Source: a virus. Taken from it: a stretch of DNA of 64,000 bases. Both the position numbers and the translations under genes were made by a program. This document shows, in pieces, positions 10,501-19,395 of the stretch; positions within the stretch are counted from its first letter, which is position 1; every line of letters begins with the position of its first letter. The stretch spans positions 27,340 through 91,339 of the IMG/VR virus record IMGVR_UViG_3300022933_000005; one strand, given 5' to 3'. The notes below the pieces were generated by a model. That model made no database searches, was not told the origin of the DNA, and was given only the letters and a program-made list of their open reading frames with translations.

Positions 10501-10904
10501 CTCGCAAAAGCTTTTTCGTTGAGCCCTGCGGATATCAGCGATCGATATTCGATAGCTCGGTTGGCCTTCTCTTCCATTTGTCGGACACGACTAGGCCCGT
10601 CGTCTGTTTTAAACTTGCTAATCACATTTACGCCAACCAATAAATCAGCCGGTTCGGCAACTCGGTCAATAAAGACGTGTTCCCAGCGAGGTTTTAGACT
10701 TCCCTTGTTGCCGGTCCAAAGAAATTTATGAAAATCTGAATCCATAAGACGCTGTATGCGCGGTTTTTTAGAGACGTATGCAAAAAAGTTGACGAATGTT
10801 GGAGGAGAATCGGGTTTGACCACTACACCGGTAGAGTCGTTATCTGATTCCAATAGATAATAAATTCGACTATCGCCCGTATTGGCAACGTGTATAGCTT
10901 TCAT
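7581..10904 (-). CDS. 1107-residue head-operon protein with acidic DxDxDG cassette
   Basis: N-terminal domain (1-125) of unknown fold, then an Arg/Gly/Ala-rich linker (138-157) and the acidic cassette at 158-188 (NAHDGDLDGFIQEGT). One G-L-R-S follows at 193-196. The remaining ~900 residues form a large domain of unknown family with several His/Glu clusters, notably HEFSGHGSH at about 510-518 and RHELVAEF near the C-terminus. HEFSGH is spaced H-E-x-x-x-H, not the canonical HExxH, so a metalloprotease is not claimed. The start overlaps the upstream stop (TGATG) with GGAG in front. It shares architecture with the 1300- and 1711-residue proteins (N-terminal domain, basic linker, acidic cassette, G-[M/L]-R-S), so a similar virion role is likely. 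Confidence 0.78.
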   Translation of the reverse strand: MKAIHVANTGDSRIYYLLESDNDSTGVVVKPDSPPTFVNFFAYVSKKPRIQRLMDSDFHKFLWTGNKGSLKPRWEHVFIDRVAEPADLLVGVNVISKFKTDDGPSRVRQMEEKANRAIEYRSLISAGLNEKAFARSVGRMAGRAATGAVRGFRRGIRFDRNAHDGDLDGFIQEGTQWARAATPSVRTNLTPDGLRSTNQLPRKRFMKDEPPNPTTLFDASPQDLYVAKNRYYSWKKTEAALSAHLTGNDPEELLQSWIDLENELSEAFLDGRPIRTTDDFREIAAQLHSGFGPGLNQRMTIRYNQNGDPIGRKYDNPGGSYFDLITPDRQGDEEFSLYEKYTALTVMRNLRDNPDLQNHTLEIAHEDNRTPGNPVIQGPPAIAGQASSKQGKKWKVNKIALQLLRATTGTREERNKRFSERLDEMFEIDTTPSRHTKPRITIGLRKEKDHPQLLDFELGLDAEESSKWGHNTATTALIALAAHLDDVPEGEQAAVIKQGKAIFGATIATHEFSGHGSHTANIKSFADKDSGGEENALKRAYERIKDRIAKNPIADKTALDLDSEHIDKTSTGGYALAHGAYGPRVILAVDRAAADLSNHGDIRGVLSVDPDTMGVGQWMRYLDIMEKTGSNRAQRLIEWMGQPIMDGDGNAYTATPGLAQYFNALAGEAALIWLDVDLTISPGEELTLAHVLYGMSPSFYFGKYQLLSSESAAHGVTTLTDHRKGKYLSYKPRDGTATGENWIRVDDKALFILDDDNDIGPLDAVPDNVLAQGGWYKRDNGIELLDQGVLPAPTVLRESGIPGFKFRATDDNASVIRESARVSPEDVAPLLDAHAVVNRILADEKSSIPVAPRPVTNVQTAFKDPFNPTDLERRAERKRLNDEEVKRSQNYLAKLLKVRFNKIKESKSEVSSTGLPVTEFVSSKSPEQRVELRQKLVDQLLASLVYDHKFIDRSRINQTQSFGDPRGQRGIDVMGDHRLFEEGGALEGIISSLVGTLIQDGSFWDGLNDTDIDLLRNLSDNLGYRVYGSYAGAHTSHALLNELTGGGRHELVAEFMTLMTTGMDFPIWGPNGRRELTPAEVNALTRLFKWLSPKGTPKIRSGGTTYV

Positions 10905-13900
10905 CAGACCAAAACTCCTGCGGAGGCGTTGCGGTTTGGCTTCATTTCTTTCCGAATATCTTGAAGTAGTTCAGCTGCACGCTCTGCGATTTCAAGATGT
11001 ATTCGTTTGCGCAAAACATCTGCAGGTGTTGTGCTCGCAATAGCTCCCGGAAGATTACTCATGAACGAATCAACATTCATAAGGTCTATTCCGTCTGGGT
11101 TTGTGAATTTGACACCAACTCCAAGACGATCGAATCGTTCTTGTGCTTTTTTGGCTGCAAGATGTTGGCGAAGCCAGTTGACATTTCGTAGACCTGTAAC
11201 TCGTCCTTCGCTTATGGCGTCGTAGAAGTAACCAATTTCGGCGTCACTAAATCCTGCGCTGCGCAACCTAGCCGCTGCGGATTTGTCGTTTTTCCCTGTA
11301 TCTGCATCACTGAGTTTGAGATTGCGCCAATTGAGCTTGTTGACCGGGTAGCGGACAAACTCGATGTCGTCCATATCGATACCCCCGGCGATTTGTGCTT
11401 CATGGTGCTCGCCGTCGGGGGAGAGGTCTCTGTAGTTTCCAGTTGTTCCCGCTTTTAACAGGTCGTGCATTTTCACGGTGTTGTTGAAGGGGCCGTCTTC
11501 TTGCCCGCCATTCCAGCGGGGGGTGTGTGCGGCCAGAATTTCGTCAGCATCGTTTGAATTCATTGGTGTCGGGATAGCTCCACGACTCATGGCATCGCCA
11601 GTTCCGTAATGGGTTCTATCAGATACCTCTGGGCGCAGAACGATGTCGATGTCTCCACCCATTGCTGCTGGATCTCCCCAAGGGGCTGTTCCTTCTGAAT
11701 CCCAGAAGTCAGGGAGTCGCTCCATTAATGGTCCGTCAATGGCATCGAGGCTTTCGGATATCTGGTCATCATCCATGGCGTGATACAGGTGCCCACTTAT
11801 TGGTCGCTGAGACGCCGGGGTATTTGTGTCAAAACCGTTACGAAGGTCATAATCCATGCGTAAATCCGCAACACTGTTTTCGCCGTATGGAATATCTGGC
11901 CTTGAGTGGCTGCCTGTTTCTAATAGGTTTTCGAATTCGTCCGAATCGAGCAGGACTCTTGGTCTCCGGTCGAATCCTCGGTGGAATTGAACAGCAGCCT
12001 TGGCGATAGTCTCACTAACTTCGTCTTTTTCGTGGTTGGATAGAAACTCAGCAACCTCTGGGTCGATGTCCAAAAATGAACCATTTGGTCCCTGTAGGTA
12101 TTTCCAATCTTCGGAGTAACGGTCAGATTCTAGAGTCGGCACATGCATTAGATCATCCAAAGAGTCGTTGAGCTTCTCATTGTGATCCGAAAGTGCCCTA
12201 CTGCGACTTTGGATCGGCGGTAAGGCTCTAGAAGTGCGATCAGTTGCATAGTTGCTTCCCCAACCACTGGGAGCGGAGAACGCTGAGTCCGGAATCGCTT
12301 CAGCCAAGTCGGCGTTGCGGACGGTCATCGTTTCTGCTGCGCCGGGGTTGTCACTTTGCTTTCTCACACGAATCGACCGCATGCCCGTTCTGGAACCCCT
12401 GTCACGATGACGCTTAAGGATCGAGTGCTGCTGCTGGAGCCGCCGCTTACGTTCCTTCAACGCTTCTCGCTCAACGGATATTTCGGCAACCGAATTATCA
12501 AATTCTTCACGGGTAATAACGAAACCATCTTCATCTTCTCGGAGCTGAAGGAGTTCTGTTTCGAGAGCCCGTTCGCGCCCTACTGCGGTTTGGATTTCAC
12601 GTTCCATGTTTCGCAGTTCTATTTCTCTGCGCTGAGAACGCATCCCGCCACGAGTGATGTCGTCCCACTCGCTGTTGGCTCCCGGTCGTGCAAGCCGCCC
12701 CATGCTTCCGCCGGACTCAGATTCCTCAATACGTCGTCTTCTTGCACGGTCAGCCATATGTCGCCGCATGCTGGGATCAGAAAGATCAATCCAATTCCCG
12801 CCTTGTTCGGGTCTGTCTCGAAGAGTGGGACGGAATTCCCAGATTGAACCATCTGGTTCTTCGTGAGTCTCTCCATGGAATTTTCCGACTCGGGTAATTT
12901 CGTCAAACACGCCATCCATGCGACGGGAAGATCGCATTCCACGTTCTTCGATCGGGCTTTCAGGCAGTGAACTTTTCTGTTCTCTAAGCTCAGCCTGTCG
13001 TTTCGCCCATGTCCCCGGTACGTCTGGAAGCGTCGAAGGGTGTGGGGCAGCTTCATCCGGTCCAGCAGGTGCCCGCTGCATGCCCATATCGTCGGCAAAG
13101 GCCACCCCGTAACCAAGAGCCTCGTTGACTGGCATATGAACAACGACAACGTTCTTGTGGCCCAAGATTTCGTCTTCGTCTCCCGTCAGGCTGGCAACCG
13201 CTACGAGCATCGCCCAGCGGTGATGACCATCAAGAATGAATCCGTCATCGGTAACCAAAATCGGATCTGAAGAACCTTCGAATCCCTTGAAGAGCCAGTG
13301 ATCCGGGTTCTTGATATATGTCCCATCGGGTTGCTTTATGGTGGCCTTCCGGGCTTCTTTCATCACCTTAGGTCCAATTAGTTCGTTCTGACTGGCCTTC
13401 AGGTGCAACAAAGCCTTTTTGATTGGGTTCTCTGTGCCGGTTTCGAGATCATCGCCGGGCCGCAAATCTGCTTTGCCAAATCCACCCTCGACTCGAACGC
13501 CGTCTGCCCTCAGTCGATCGATTAATTCGCGAGTGGTATCTGCTCCGAACTGGGTAGCTTTCGCTGCTTCTTCAAGGATTTCTTCCTCAGACAGTTTACC
13601 TTCCAGCCGAAGTTGTCTCGCCTTTTCGTCGAACTGGTCGTGCCAGAGTGTGGCGGCTTTTGTCGCCGCGCCCCCTGCATCCAACACTTCCTCGTGAGCT
13701 TCTCGTCTAGCGGTCCAGCCGTCCGTGGACTTGAACCAGTCTTCATATTCATCCGTTGAGGGGTCGACATGACCGGCTGCGTTGGCGAGCTTGGTAAGAG
13801 CATCCTCATACTGTTTCTGGTGTTCTTCTGTGTCGAAATCCCAGACAGGACCACTGAACTGAGGCATACTATTTCGTAATATGCCTTCGTGGTCATAGCA

Positions 13901-16900
13901 GAACATGTTTGAGCCCGCTACGGAAACCTTGCATAAGTCATAATGTTCCTTGCCGAGCATGAATGGGGTATTAGTAGCTTCCAACTGTGCGATTAGGCGC
14001 TGTGCTTCAACGTCGTTTCCGTTTTCCAATGCCTCCGCAATAGGTATTCCGTTTTCCAATGCCTCGGCGAATTCCTTATGCAGTAGCGACTGGATCTCTT
14101 CGCCGGTAACTGAATCAGTTGGAACAATCTTGACGTGCATGAGTTTGTCGGAATCAGATTCTTCAGGGTTAAGGCGGTAATTATCTAAAATGATTCTCAT
14201 TGCAAGTTCTGTCTGATCAGCGGTGACGACGAGAGGTTTGCCATGGAAAAACTTCAGCTTCTCTTTGTCGCTAAGGTTCATGTAATCGTCGAGACTTTCG
14301 ACGAACCTACCTTCAGCTAATGCTTCCTTAACGGCTGCAATACTCTCTCGGTGTCTTTGTTTGCGTTGTTCCAGCCCTTTGTGGCCACCAAACTTTTGAC
14401 GCAACCGCCCCAAAATGGTGGGGGGCGCTTGGTCTAATCTGTCCAGCTCTAGCTCTAGGTCGTCGAGTATCACGTGATCGTTGATCTCCTCGGGAGTGAA
14501 ACTTTGTCCCACAGTGGCCCTTGTGGAACGCATCCCGCCATCGCCCCTCCGGACAATGTTTTCCCATTCGCTTCCAGCCCCCGGGCGAGCAAGTCGTCCC
14601 ATGCTTCGACCCTCTTGAGCCTCCAATTGGCGTCTGCGTGTGGCGCGTTCGGCTATTTCTCGTCGGTTTGCAGGGTCTGTCATATCACGCCAGAAACCAC
14701 CTTTTTCTGGACGATCCCGAAGAGTAGGGCGAAACTCCCAGACTGAGCCGTCTGGTTCTTCGTGTGTTTCTCCGGAAAACTTTCCGACTCTGGGTCCGTT
14801 GTCGAATTGGCCCAATTCTCGCCTAGAGCGCATACCGCCCTCAGCGCCGCCCAACCACTGTCCATTCCATGCTTCAAACGGGCCGACGGCTGGCAAAATA
14901 TCGTTGTCGATGAGCTCCACCAAAACTGCTGGGTCGAACAGGTCGTCAATTAGCACCTGCCATTCGCCCTCACCACTTAATGCTCCGATCCAAACATATT
15001 TTGTTCCATCGGACGCAGTTTTGATTTCACCGTCCCCGCCGCTGCCCCAACTGTGTATTTCTGTTCGATGCCGCAATCGTCTAGCAGTTTCGAGCTTTCG
15101 CTTCTCCGTAGTTAGTTGGCGTTCTTGCCTCTTCCTCGCCGCTGCTGCTTCTATCTTTTTCACAGCACTAGTTGGAATGATGATGCCTGATGGCGTCATA
15201 ACTTCGCCCGGTTCGAGAGGAGTGTCCCAAGGCGCTTCACCCATGTCAGTGTCGGGAACAATGGAACCGGGTTTAAACGGAACGTCAACCTCTGGAATCC
15301 CGTAGACAACGTCTGCTATGTCTGCGTCCATCCAATCAAGAACTTCATTGAGTTCGTCGCCTGCGATGCCTCCGGTTCGTTTAAGAGCCGCTAGTTCAGC
15401 TGTTCCCTCTAGAAACAACAGGTTGAGGTGGGCTTTCGCCGAATTGTGAACAGGTAGTCCTCTGGCGTCCAAAGGACTCACATATTGACCCGGAGTAATA
15501 TCTTCTGCATAACCACCAGAGGTTGCTTGCAGGAAACCTTGAACCATGTCTTGGTAATATTGTCCTGCGAGAAGATGCAGCATGCTTCCCTCAAATTGGA
15601 CCATGTCCATCGGGGGAAAGTCGGTAGTGGTGCCGGGTGGAAGCGCATCTTGGAATGTGGAGACAACGGCCATAACGAACTGTTCGTTTGTCCATTCAGA
15701 AGGATGTGCAGTTAATGATTCGAGTCCAGTGCCATCCCTTTTGTAAATCGAGAATTGACCATCACGCTCATAAGCTTCCAACACACGTTGTGCAATCTGT
15801 TGATACTGTTTAACGTGCGCAAGTTCGTGGTATCCGACATGCATGGAAAAGGCTTCGAGACTTCCGCCGTGAGCAGCAGCAGTAAGGTCATTTGCATATT
15901 GTTTATGCCAGTATTCCATTTTTTCAGTATGTGTAAGAAAGTCTGCGATTGCCGCCCATTTCTCGGCGTCTGTTACTGATGCTGAAAAGGTACCTCCAGC
16001 GTCAACCTGTACGAGTTTCGGTCGACCATCTGGACCCTCATGAGTTAGTCCACCCTCTTGAAACGGTCGCAGGGCAATGGCAGTAGCGTTGAATTCGAGT
16101 TTGGTAGCCATTCCGGTGCCGGTACCTTCCCAGAGGGGAATGCATTCCCCTTCGGTACCCCAATAGCTTTGGAAGTCGTCATAATCTGGGTTGTAGGCTC
16201 GGAAAGAAATCTTTTTGAGACCGCTCATGGCTCTCGGATCGTCTCCGAACTCGTGAAGAGTCGAACCTAAGAAGCCTCGCATCGCTGATTCGTGTCGACC
16301 AACAAGACCGTCAACCATTTCCATCGCAGTGGGGTCTTTGGCTCTATACGCATCCCGGATTGCTTGTGCGCCCGTTTTGGTTTGTGCACCCATGAAACTG
16401 AATACGTCTTCGCGTACTGTCGCACGCATCTTTTCCAAATTTTGACGCATCGTAAGATTGTCGTCCCAGAGTTCTTCTCCGAACATGCCGGTGAACAATC
16501 CCTTCCATTCCAGATCAGGGAAATCACCGGTATCTACGTCGGTCATCGCTTCCAACAATGACCACATATCCTCGTTTAGTTCGTCTCCAGCCGAGATGCC
16601 GTACTGATCCATTAAAGATTGAATAACGGTGTTGCGTTCAATCAAGGCTGCTTCAATCGATGCAGTATTACCAATAAGCTGTCCGGCCTTACCTGCGGTT
16701 GCGCGCCGTTCTGCGATATTGGATCTCAGCTGTTCCGCTTCGCTGTCGCCTCGACCGGGTAATGACCAGCTTCGACCTCTACCGGATCTGAGACTATTGA
16801 CAAGACCCCGGACTGTGTCGCGTAATACCTCCACAGGTGAAAAACAGTTTGTGCCGAACTCGTCGGTGAACTGGTTGGCTGCTGGGGTACCGGGGGGGCA

Positions 16901-17509
16901 ACGAAACTTCCCTAAAGCGTCAACAATGAGACCAAGGCCGCTGGCGGCACGTCCCCCAAGGCTTTGGCCCGGAAGGGTGTCTTTGAGGGTTCTGCCGAGA
17001 CCTTTGACCTTAATTTCTTCCTCAGTCTCAATGATTGGTTGACCCGTTCTTGGGTCCTGATCGTAAGTCCGTATCCGAATCTGAGGTCGGGTTGCTCGCC
17101 ACTGCATAGCGTCAGCCATATTGGAGCGCTGTTCTTCTTTCGGCACTGCTTTAGGCGGATCAATCCACCCGAAATTATCTTGACCTGTTTTGAGGTCACG
17201 AGCAGTGACATGCAGTTTGAAAACTTGTCCGGGATCACGAACACCCTTGGGGTCGTAACGAACCTCGGGCTCTATTTCTTTAACTCCTGAACCGGCTGTG
17301 CGTTTTTTGGACTTATCTTTTTCCTGTTCAGGGGAATCTCCGATGCTGCCATCAAGCGCCTTAACTACAATTTGGGCGTTAAGGGTTGGCTGTGCAGCAA
17401 GAATGTTTCTGCGTTCAAGAAAGTCCAGCCCAGCAGCTTCTAAATCTCGCCGACTACGGCGAATTCTTGCTGAGAGGTAGGTTCTTTTTTTTGGAGAGAA
17501 CTCGGTCAT
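10904..17509 (-). CDS. 2201-residue multidomain head-operon protein: zinc-protease-like, ParB-like and ART-like domains
   Basis: N-terminal domain (1-195), then the Cys cassette at 203-222 (RCPPGTPAANQFTDEFG, then Cys). Residues about 470-730 hold HELAH (561-565) with a downstream E-G-T-A-E (701-705), a pattern fitting a gluzincin-type zinc peptidase. G-M-R-S occurs at 892, 992, 1524, 1622 and 1709. Two copies of the ~95-residue repeat lie at 902-995 and 1534-1625. Residues about 1365-1470 contain ILDGHHRWAM, typical of ParB/Srx-like domains. A coiled coil spans 1630-1705. The C-terminus has RPISGH (1902), HYGTGDAM (1967) and HHEAQIAGG (2035) in an order resembling ADP-ribosyltransferase-like toxin domains. 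Roles are inferred from motifs; this is probably a packaged polyprotein or effector carrier. Confidence 0.8.
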   Translation of the reverse strand: MTEFSPKKRTYLSARIRRSRRDLEAAGLDFLERRNILAAQPTLNAQIVVKALDGSIGDSPEQEKDKSKKRTAGSGVKEIEPEVRYDPKGVRDPGQVFKLHVTARDLKTGQDNFGWIDPPKAVPKEEQRSNMADAMQWRATRPQIRIRTYDQDPRTGQPIIETEEEIKVKGLGRTLKDTLPGQSLGGRAASGLGLIVDALGKFRCPPGTPAANQFTDEFGTNCFSPVEVLRDTVRGLVNSLRSGRGRSWSLPGRGDSEAEQLRSNIAERRATAGKAGQLIGNTASIEAALIERNTVIQSLMDQYGISAGDELNEDMWSLLEAMTDVDTGDFPDLEWKGLFTGMFGEELWDDNLTMRQNLEKMRATVREDVFSFMGAQTKTGAQAIRDAYRAKDPTAMEMVDGLVGRHESAMRGFLGSTLHEFGDDPRAMSGLKKISFRAYNPDYDDFQSYWGTEGECIPLWEGTGTGMATKLEFNATAIALRPFQEGGLTHEGPDGRPKLVQVDAGGTFSASVTDAEKWAAIADFLTHTEKMEYWHKQYANDLTAAAHGGSLEAFSMHVGYHELAHVKQYQQIAQRVLEAYERDGQFSIYKRDGTGLESLTAHPSEWTNEQFVMAVVSTFQDALPPGTTTDFPPMDMVQFEGSMLHLLAGQYYQDMVQGFLQATSGGYAEDITPGQYVSPLDARGLPVHNSAKAHLNLLFLEGTAELAALKRTGGIAGDELNEVLDWMDADIADVVYGIPEVDVPFKPGSIVPDTDMGEAPWDTPLEPGEVMTPSGIIIPTSAVKKIEAAAARKRQERQLTTEKRKLETARRLRHRTEIHSWGSGGDGEIKTASDGTKYVWIGALSGEGEWQVLIDDLFDPAVLVELIDNDILPAVGPFEAWNGQWLGGAEGGMRSRRELGQFDNGPRVGKFSGETHEEPDGSVWEFRPTLRDRPEKGGFWRDMTDPANRREIAERATRRRQLEAQEGRSMGRLARPGAGSEWENIVRRGDGGMRSTRATVGQSFTPEEINDHVILDDLELELDRLDQAPPTILGRLRQKFGGHKGLEQRKQRHRESIAAVKEALAEGRFVESLDDYMNLSDKEKLKFFHGKPLVVTADQTELAMRIILDNYRLNPEESDSDKLMHVKIVPTDSVTGEEIQSLLHKEFAEALENGIPIAEALENGNDVEAQRLIAQLEATNTPFMLGKEHYDLCKVSVAGSNMFCYDHEGILRNSMPQFSGPVWDFDTEEHQKQYEDALTKLANAAGHVDPSTDEYEDWFKSTDGWTARREAHEEVLDAGGAATKAATLWHDQFDEKARQLRLEGKLSEEEILEEAAKATQFGADTTRELIDRLRADGVRVEGGFGKADLRPGDDLETGTENPIKKALLHLKASQNELIGPKVMKEARKATIKQPDGTYIKNPDHWLFKGFEGSSDPILVTDDGFILDGHHRWAMLVAVASLTGDEDEILGHKNVVVVHMPVNEALGYGVAFADDMGMQRAPAGPDEAAPHPSTLPDVPGTWAKRQAELREQKSSLPESPIEERGMRSSRRMDGVFDEITRVGKFHGETHEEPDGSIWEFRPTLRDRPEQGGNWIDLSDPSMRRHMADRARRRRIEESESGGSMGRLARPGANSEWDDITRGGMRSQRREIELRNMEREIQTAVGRERALETELLQLREDEDGFVITREEFDNSVAEISVEREALKERKRRLQQQHSILKRHRDRGSRTGMRSIRVRKQSDNPGAAETMTVRNADLAEAIPDSAFSAPSGWGSNYATDRTSRALPPIQSRSRALSDHNEKLNDSLDDLMHVPTLESDRYSEDWKYLQGPNGSFLDIDPEVAEFLSNHEKDEVSETIAKAAVQFHRGFDRRPRVLLDSDEFENLLETGSHSRPDIPYGENSVADLRMDYDLRNGFDTNTPASQRPISGHLYHAMDDDQISESLDAIDGPLMERLPDFWDSEGTAPWGDPAAMGGDIDIVLRPEVSDRTHYGTGDAMSRGAIPTPMNSNDADEILAAHTPRWNGGQEDGPFNNTVKMHDLLKAGTTGNYRDLSPDGEHHEAQIAGGIDMDDIEFVRYPVNKLNWRNLKLSDADTGKNDKSAAARLRSAGFSDAEIGYFYDAISEGRVTGLRNVNWLRQHLAAKKAQERFDRLGVGVKFTNPDGIDLMNVDSFMSNLPGAIASTTPADVLRKRIHLEIAERAAELLQDIRKEMKPNRNASAGVLV
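12635..12910 (-). repeat. ~95-residue repeat, copy C (inside the 2201-residue gene)
   Basis: Encodes the unit beginning FDEITRVGKF, with core GETHEEPDGSIWEFRPTL and SMGRLARPG, ending in GGMRS. It aligns over its full length with copies at 14525-14806 and 2645-2920. Limits are approximate and derived from the protein alignment. Confidence 0.85.
14525..14806 (-). repeat. ~95-residue repeat, copy B (inside the 2201-residue gene)
   Basis: Encodes FDNGPRVGKFSGETHEEPDG through SMGRLARPG to GGMRS, colinear with copy C in the same protein and copy A in the 1300-residue protein. This copy starts 6 residues after a G-M-R-S and ends at another. Confidence 0.85.
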
Positions 17510-17533
17510 TCGGACCCACCTTTCGGGGAGCCC

Positions 17534-19351
17534 CTAAATGGGACCGTTGTTATTGGTTTCCTCCGCGAGTAATTCAAATTCGATCAGAGAAGCCATGAAT
17601 TCTGCATCATCTGCACTCAGGATCGCTTTTTCGTCACTACCAGCAACCCAGTTGGTCGGAATAAGTTCTTCCAGACCAAGATCTTTAGCTCGCTTCATAA
17701 TGTGAGCTTTTGTTGCTGGTTTGTTACTTGCCCGACCATAAGCCTGAACCGCATTACGGAGATCTTCTTCCGACACAATCGGATATGAACCATCCTTCAT
17801 GGCGTGACCCTGATCGGCCAAATCGTCGCGCTCATCGTCTGAGAACGCACGCTTAAGGGCGATTTCAGCAGCTTCGGCCTCGATGGCCTCTGCCTCGTCC
17901 GGCTCGTATGTGTCATAACCCAAAACTTCACCGTCAAGAGCAACGAACACATCATGTGACTTGCCATCTACGCCATTAATTTCTATCGCGTAGCAGTCGA
18001 AAGATTCGAATACATCCGGCTCTACGGCGTTGACTACACCTTCGATTGTCTTAACCGCGATTTCGGCAGCCTCGCTGAAGTCAACAAGGTCAACTGTTTC
18101 GAAAGCATCTTTTTGTTCAAAGACAGAATCGTCGAGGCGGCTAAAGCCGAGAACCTCTCCAGACTTAGCTTCAACGAATACTTCGATAACCTTTTTGCCG
18201 TCAACATCAAGATCGCAGATAAAGAGATCTGCGCGATCTGAATAAACAGAATCAATTACCGTTGCGTACTCTGCGCCCTTGAATTGGACTTCAAGAGCTT
18301 GTTCAACTTCGAGCAAGCTGGGCATGCCCTTTTCAGAGACGCAGCCGCCCGGGCAGTCGTCGCAAACAGAGGCGTTGCCGGGGTAGACCTTTCGGTCGAG
18401 GGCACACAAATATGCACCGACAGATTTCTTAGCTGAGGACTCTTCGTATTCTTCATCTTCTTCCTCCTCCTCTTCCTCAGCAAGAGCTGGGGCTGGGGGA
18501 ACTTCTTCCTCTTCGGCAGCGGGAGCCGGAGGGGCTTCCTCTACGGGAGCGGCTGGAGCAGCGGCGGCAGGATCGGCAGCAGGAGCAGCAGGAGGAGGAG
18601 CAGCAGCAGCAGGAGCCTCTTCCTCTTCGGCATCCTCTTCCTCTTCTTCCTCATCGTCGACGTTTAGGCGGCTTTCGCGCATCATAACGCCAGCTTTTTC
18701 GTCCTTTTCTTCCTCTAGGCCGACCCAACCGTCATCTTCAGTTTTTTCTACGATCGGCTCGTCTTCAGAAATTGGTTCGTTATCAACCTTTTCATCGATT
18801 GACTCATCTTCGGTCTTTTCTTCTACATCATCTTCAGATTTAGCCTCTGTAGCTTCGTGCTCGTCGTGATCCGGGTCGTCATCGTCATCCTCTAATTGGG
18901 TATCAGAGTTATCGCGAGTGTCTTTTTCAATACGACGCTTTTCGGCTTCAACCTCGGAGACCTCGTCCATGACGCTGGCTTTTTCTTCAAGTGCCTTGAT
19001 CAGCACTGCGTCCTCGTCGTCCAGAGTTTCATCATTAACGATGGCTTGTTCCATTGGACTCTCTTTCAGTTCGACCGCTGATGCGCCACACTTACCGCAC
19101 ATCTTACTACCTGCAGTATACTCGCAATCAGTAGTACTGTAGCCCTTAGAACATGTAAGCGCTGTACCATCGGTGTTCAGCTTGACTACGTTTTCTTCTT
19201 CCAGACCCATTTGTTGAGGCTCCTTGTACTGCATGGCTCTGGACAGACACCCCTTAGGGTTGATGCAGCCGACACATGGCTTTGCGACCTTTTCGCCGCT
19301 CAACATGCATTGGTACTTCGATTGTTTGCCTCGGAGACCGCTATTAGACAT
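17534..19351 (-). CDS. Acidic Cys-rich capsid-operon protein with PepSY-like repeats
   Basis: 605 residues. Two related Cys modules are visible: C15, C26, C29, C35 and C316, C330, C333, C337; both read Cys-x-L, basic patch, C-x-x-C, then Cys. A further four Cys lie at 67-88. Between the modules is a long disordered acidic region (130-305) with poly-Glu and an Ala/Pro run. Residues about 350-405 and 425-480 are two similar alpha/beta units with the look of PepSY domains. Residues 503-566 form a helical domain (AMKDGSYPI, AVQAYGRA, HIMKRAKDLG) often found at the ends of phage prohead proteases and related head proteins. It sits directly after the protease gene and may be a scaffold or capsid accessory. 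ATG follows GAGGTAGG. Confidence 0.8.
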   Translation of the reverse strand: MSNSGLRGKQSKYQCMLSGEKVAKPCVGCINPKGCLSRAMQYKEPQQMGLEEENVVKLNTDGTALTCSKGYSTTDCEYTAGSKMCGKCGASAVELKESPMEQAIVNDETLDDEDAVLIKALEEKASVMDEVSEVEAEKRRIEKDTRDNSDTQLEDDDDDPDHDEHEATEAKSEDDVEEKTEDESIDEKVDNEPISEDEPIVEKTEDDGWVGLEEEKDEKAGVMMRESRLNVDDEEEEEEDAEEEEAPAAAAPPPAAPAADPAAAAPAAPVEEAPPAPAAEEEEVPPAPALAEEEEEEEDEEYEESSAKKSVGAYLCALDRKVYPGNASVCDDCPGGCVSEKGMPSLLEVEQALEVQFKGAEYATVIDSVYSDRADLFICDLDVDGKKVIEVFVEAKSGEVLGFSRLDDSVFEQKDAFETVDLVDFSEAAEIAVKTIEGVVNAVEPDVFESFDCYAIEINGVDGKSHDVFVALDGEVLGYDTYEPDEAEAIEAEAAEIALKRAFSDDERDDLADQGHAMKDGSYPIVSEEDLRNAVQAYGRASNKPATKAHIMKRAKDLGLEELIPTNWVAGSDEKAILSADDAEFMASLIEFELLAEETNNNGPI

Positions 19352-19395
19352 TGTATCCTACCTCTTGCGTCTTATTAGTATTAGTAGACATCATC

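Noticed and set aside
18480-18660. Long low-complexity run as a DNA repeat locus or recombination hotspot
   Set aside because: It encodes the Glu and Ala/Pro-rich disordered region of the acidic protein in frame, so coding explains it.
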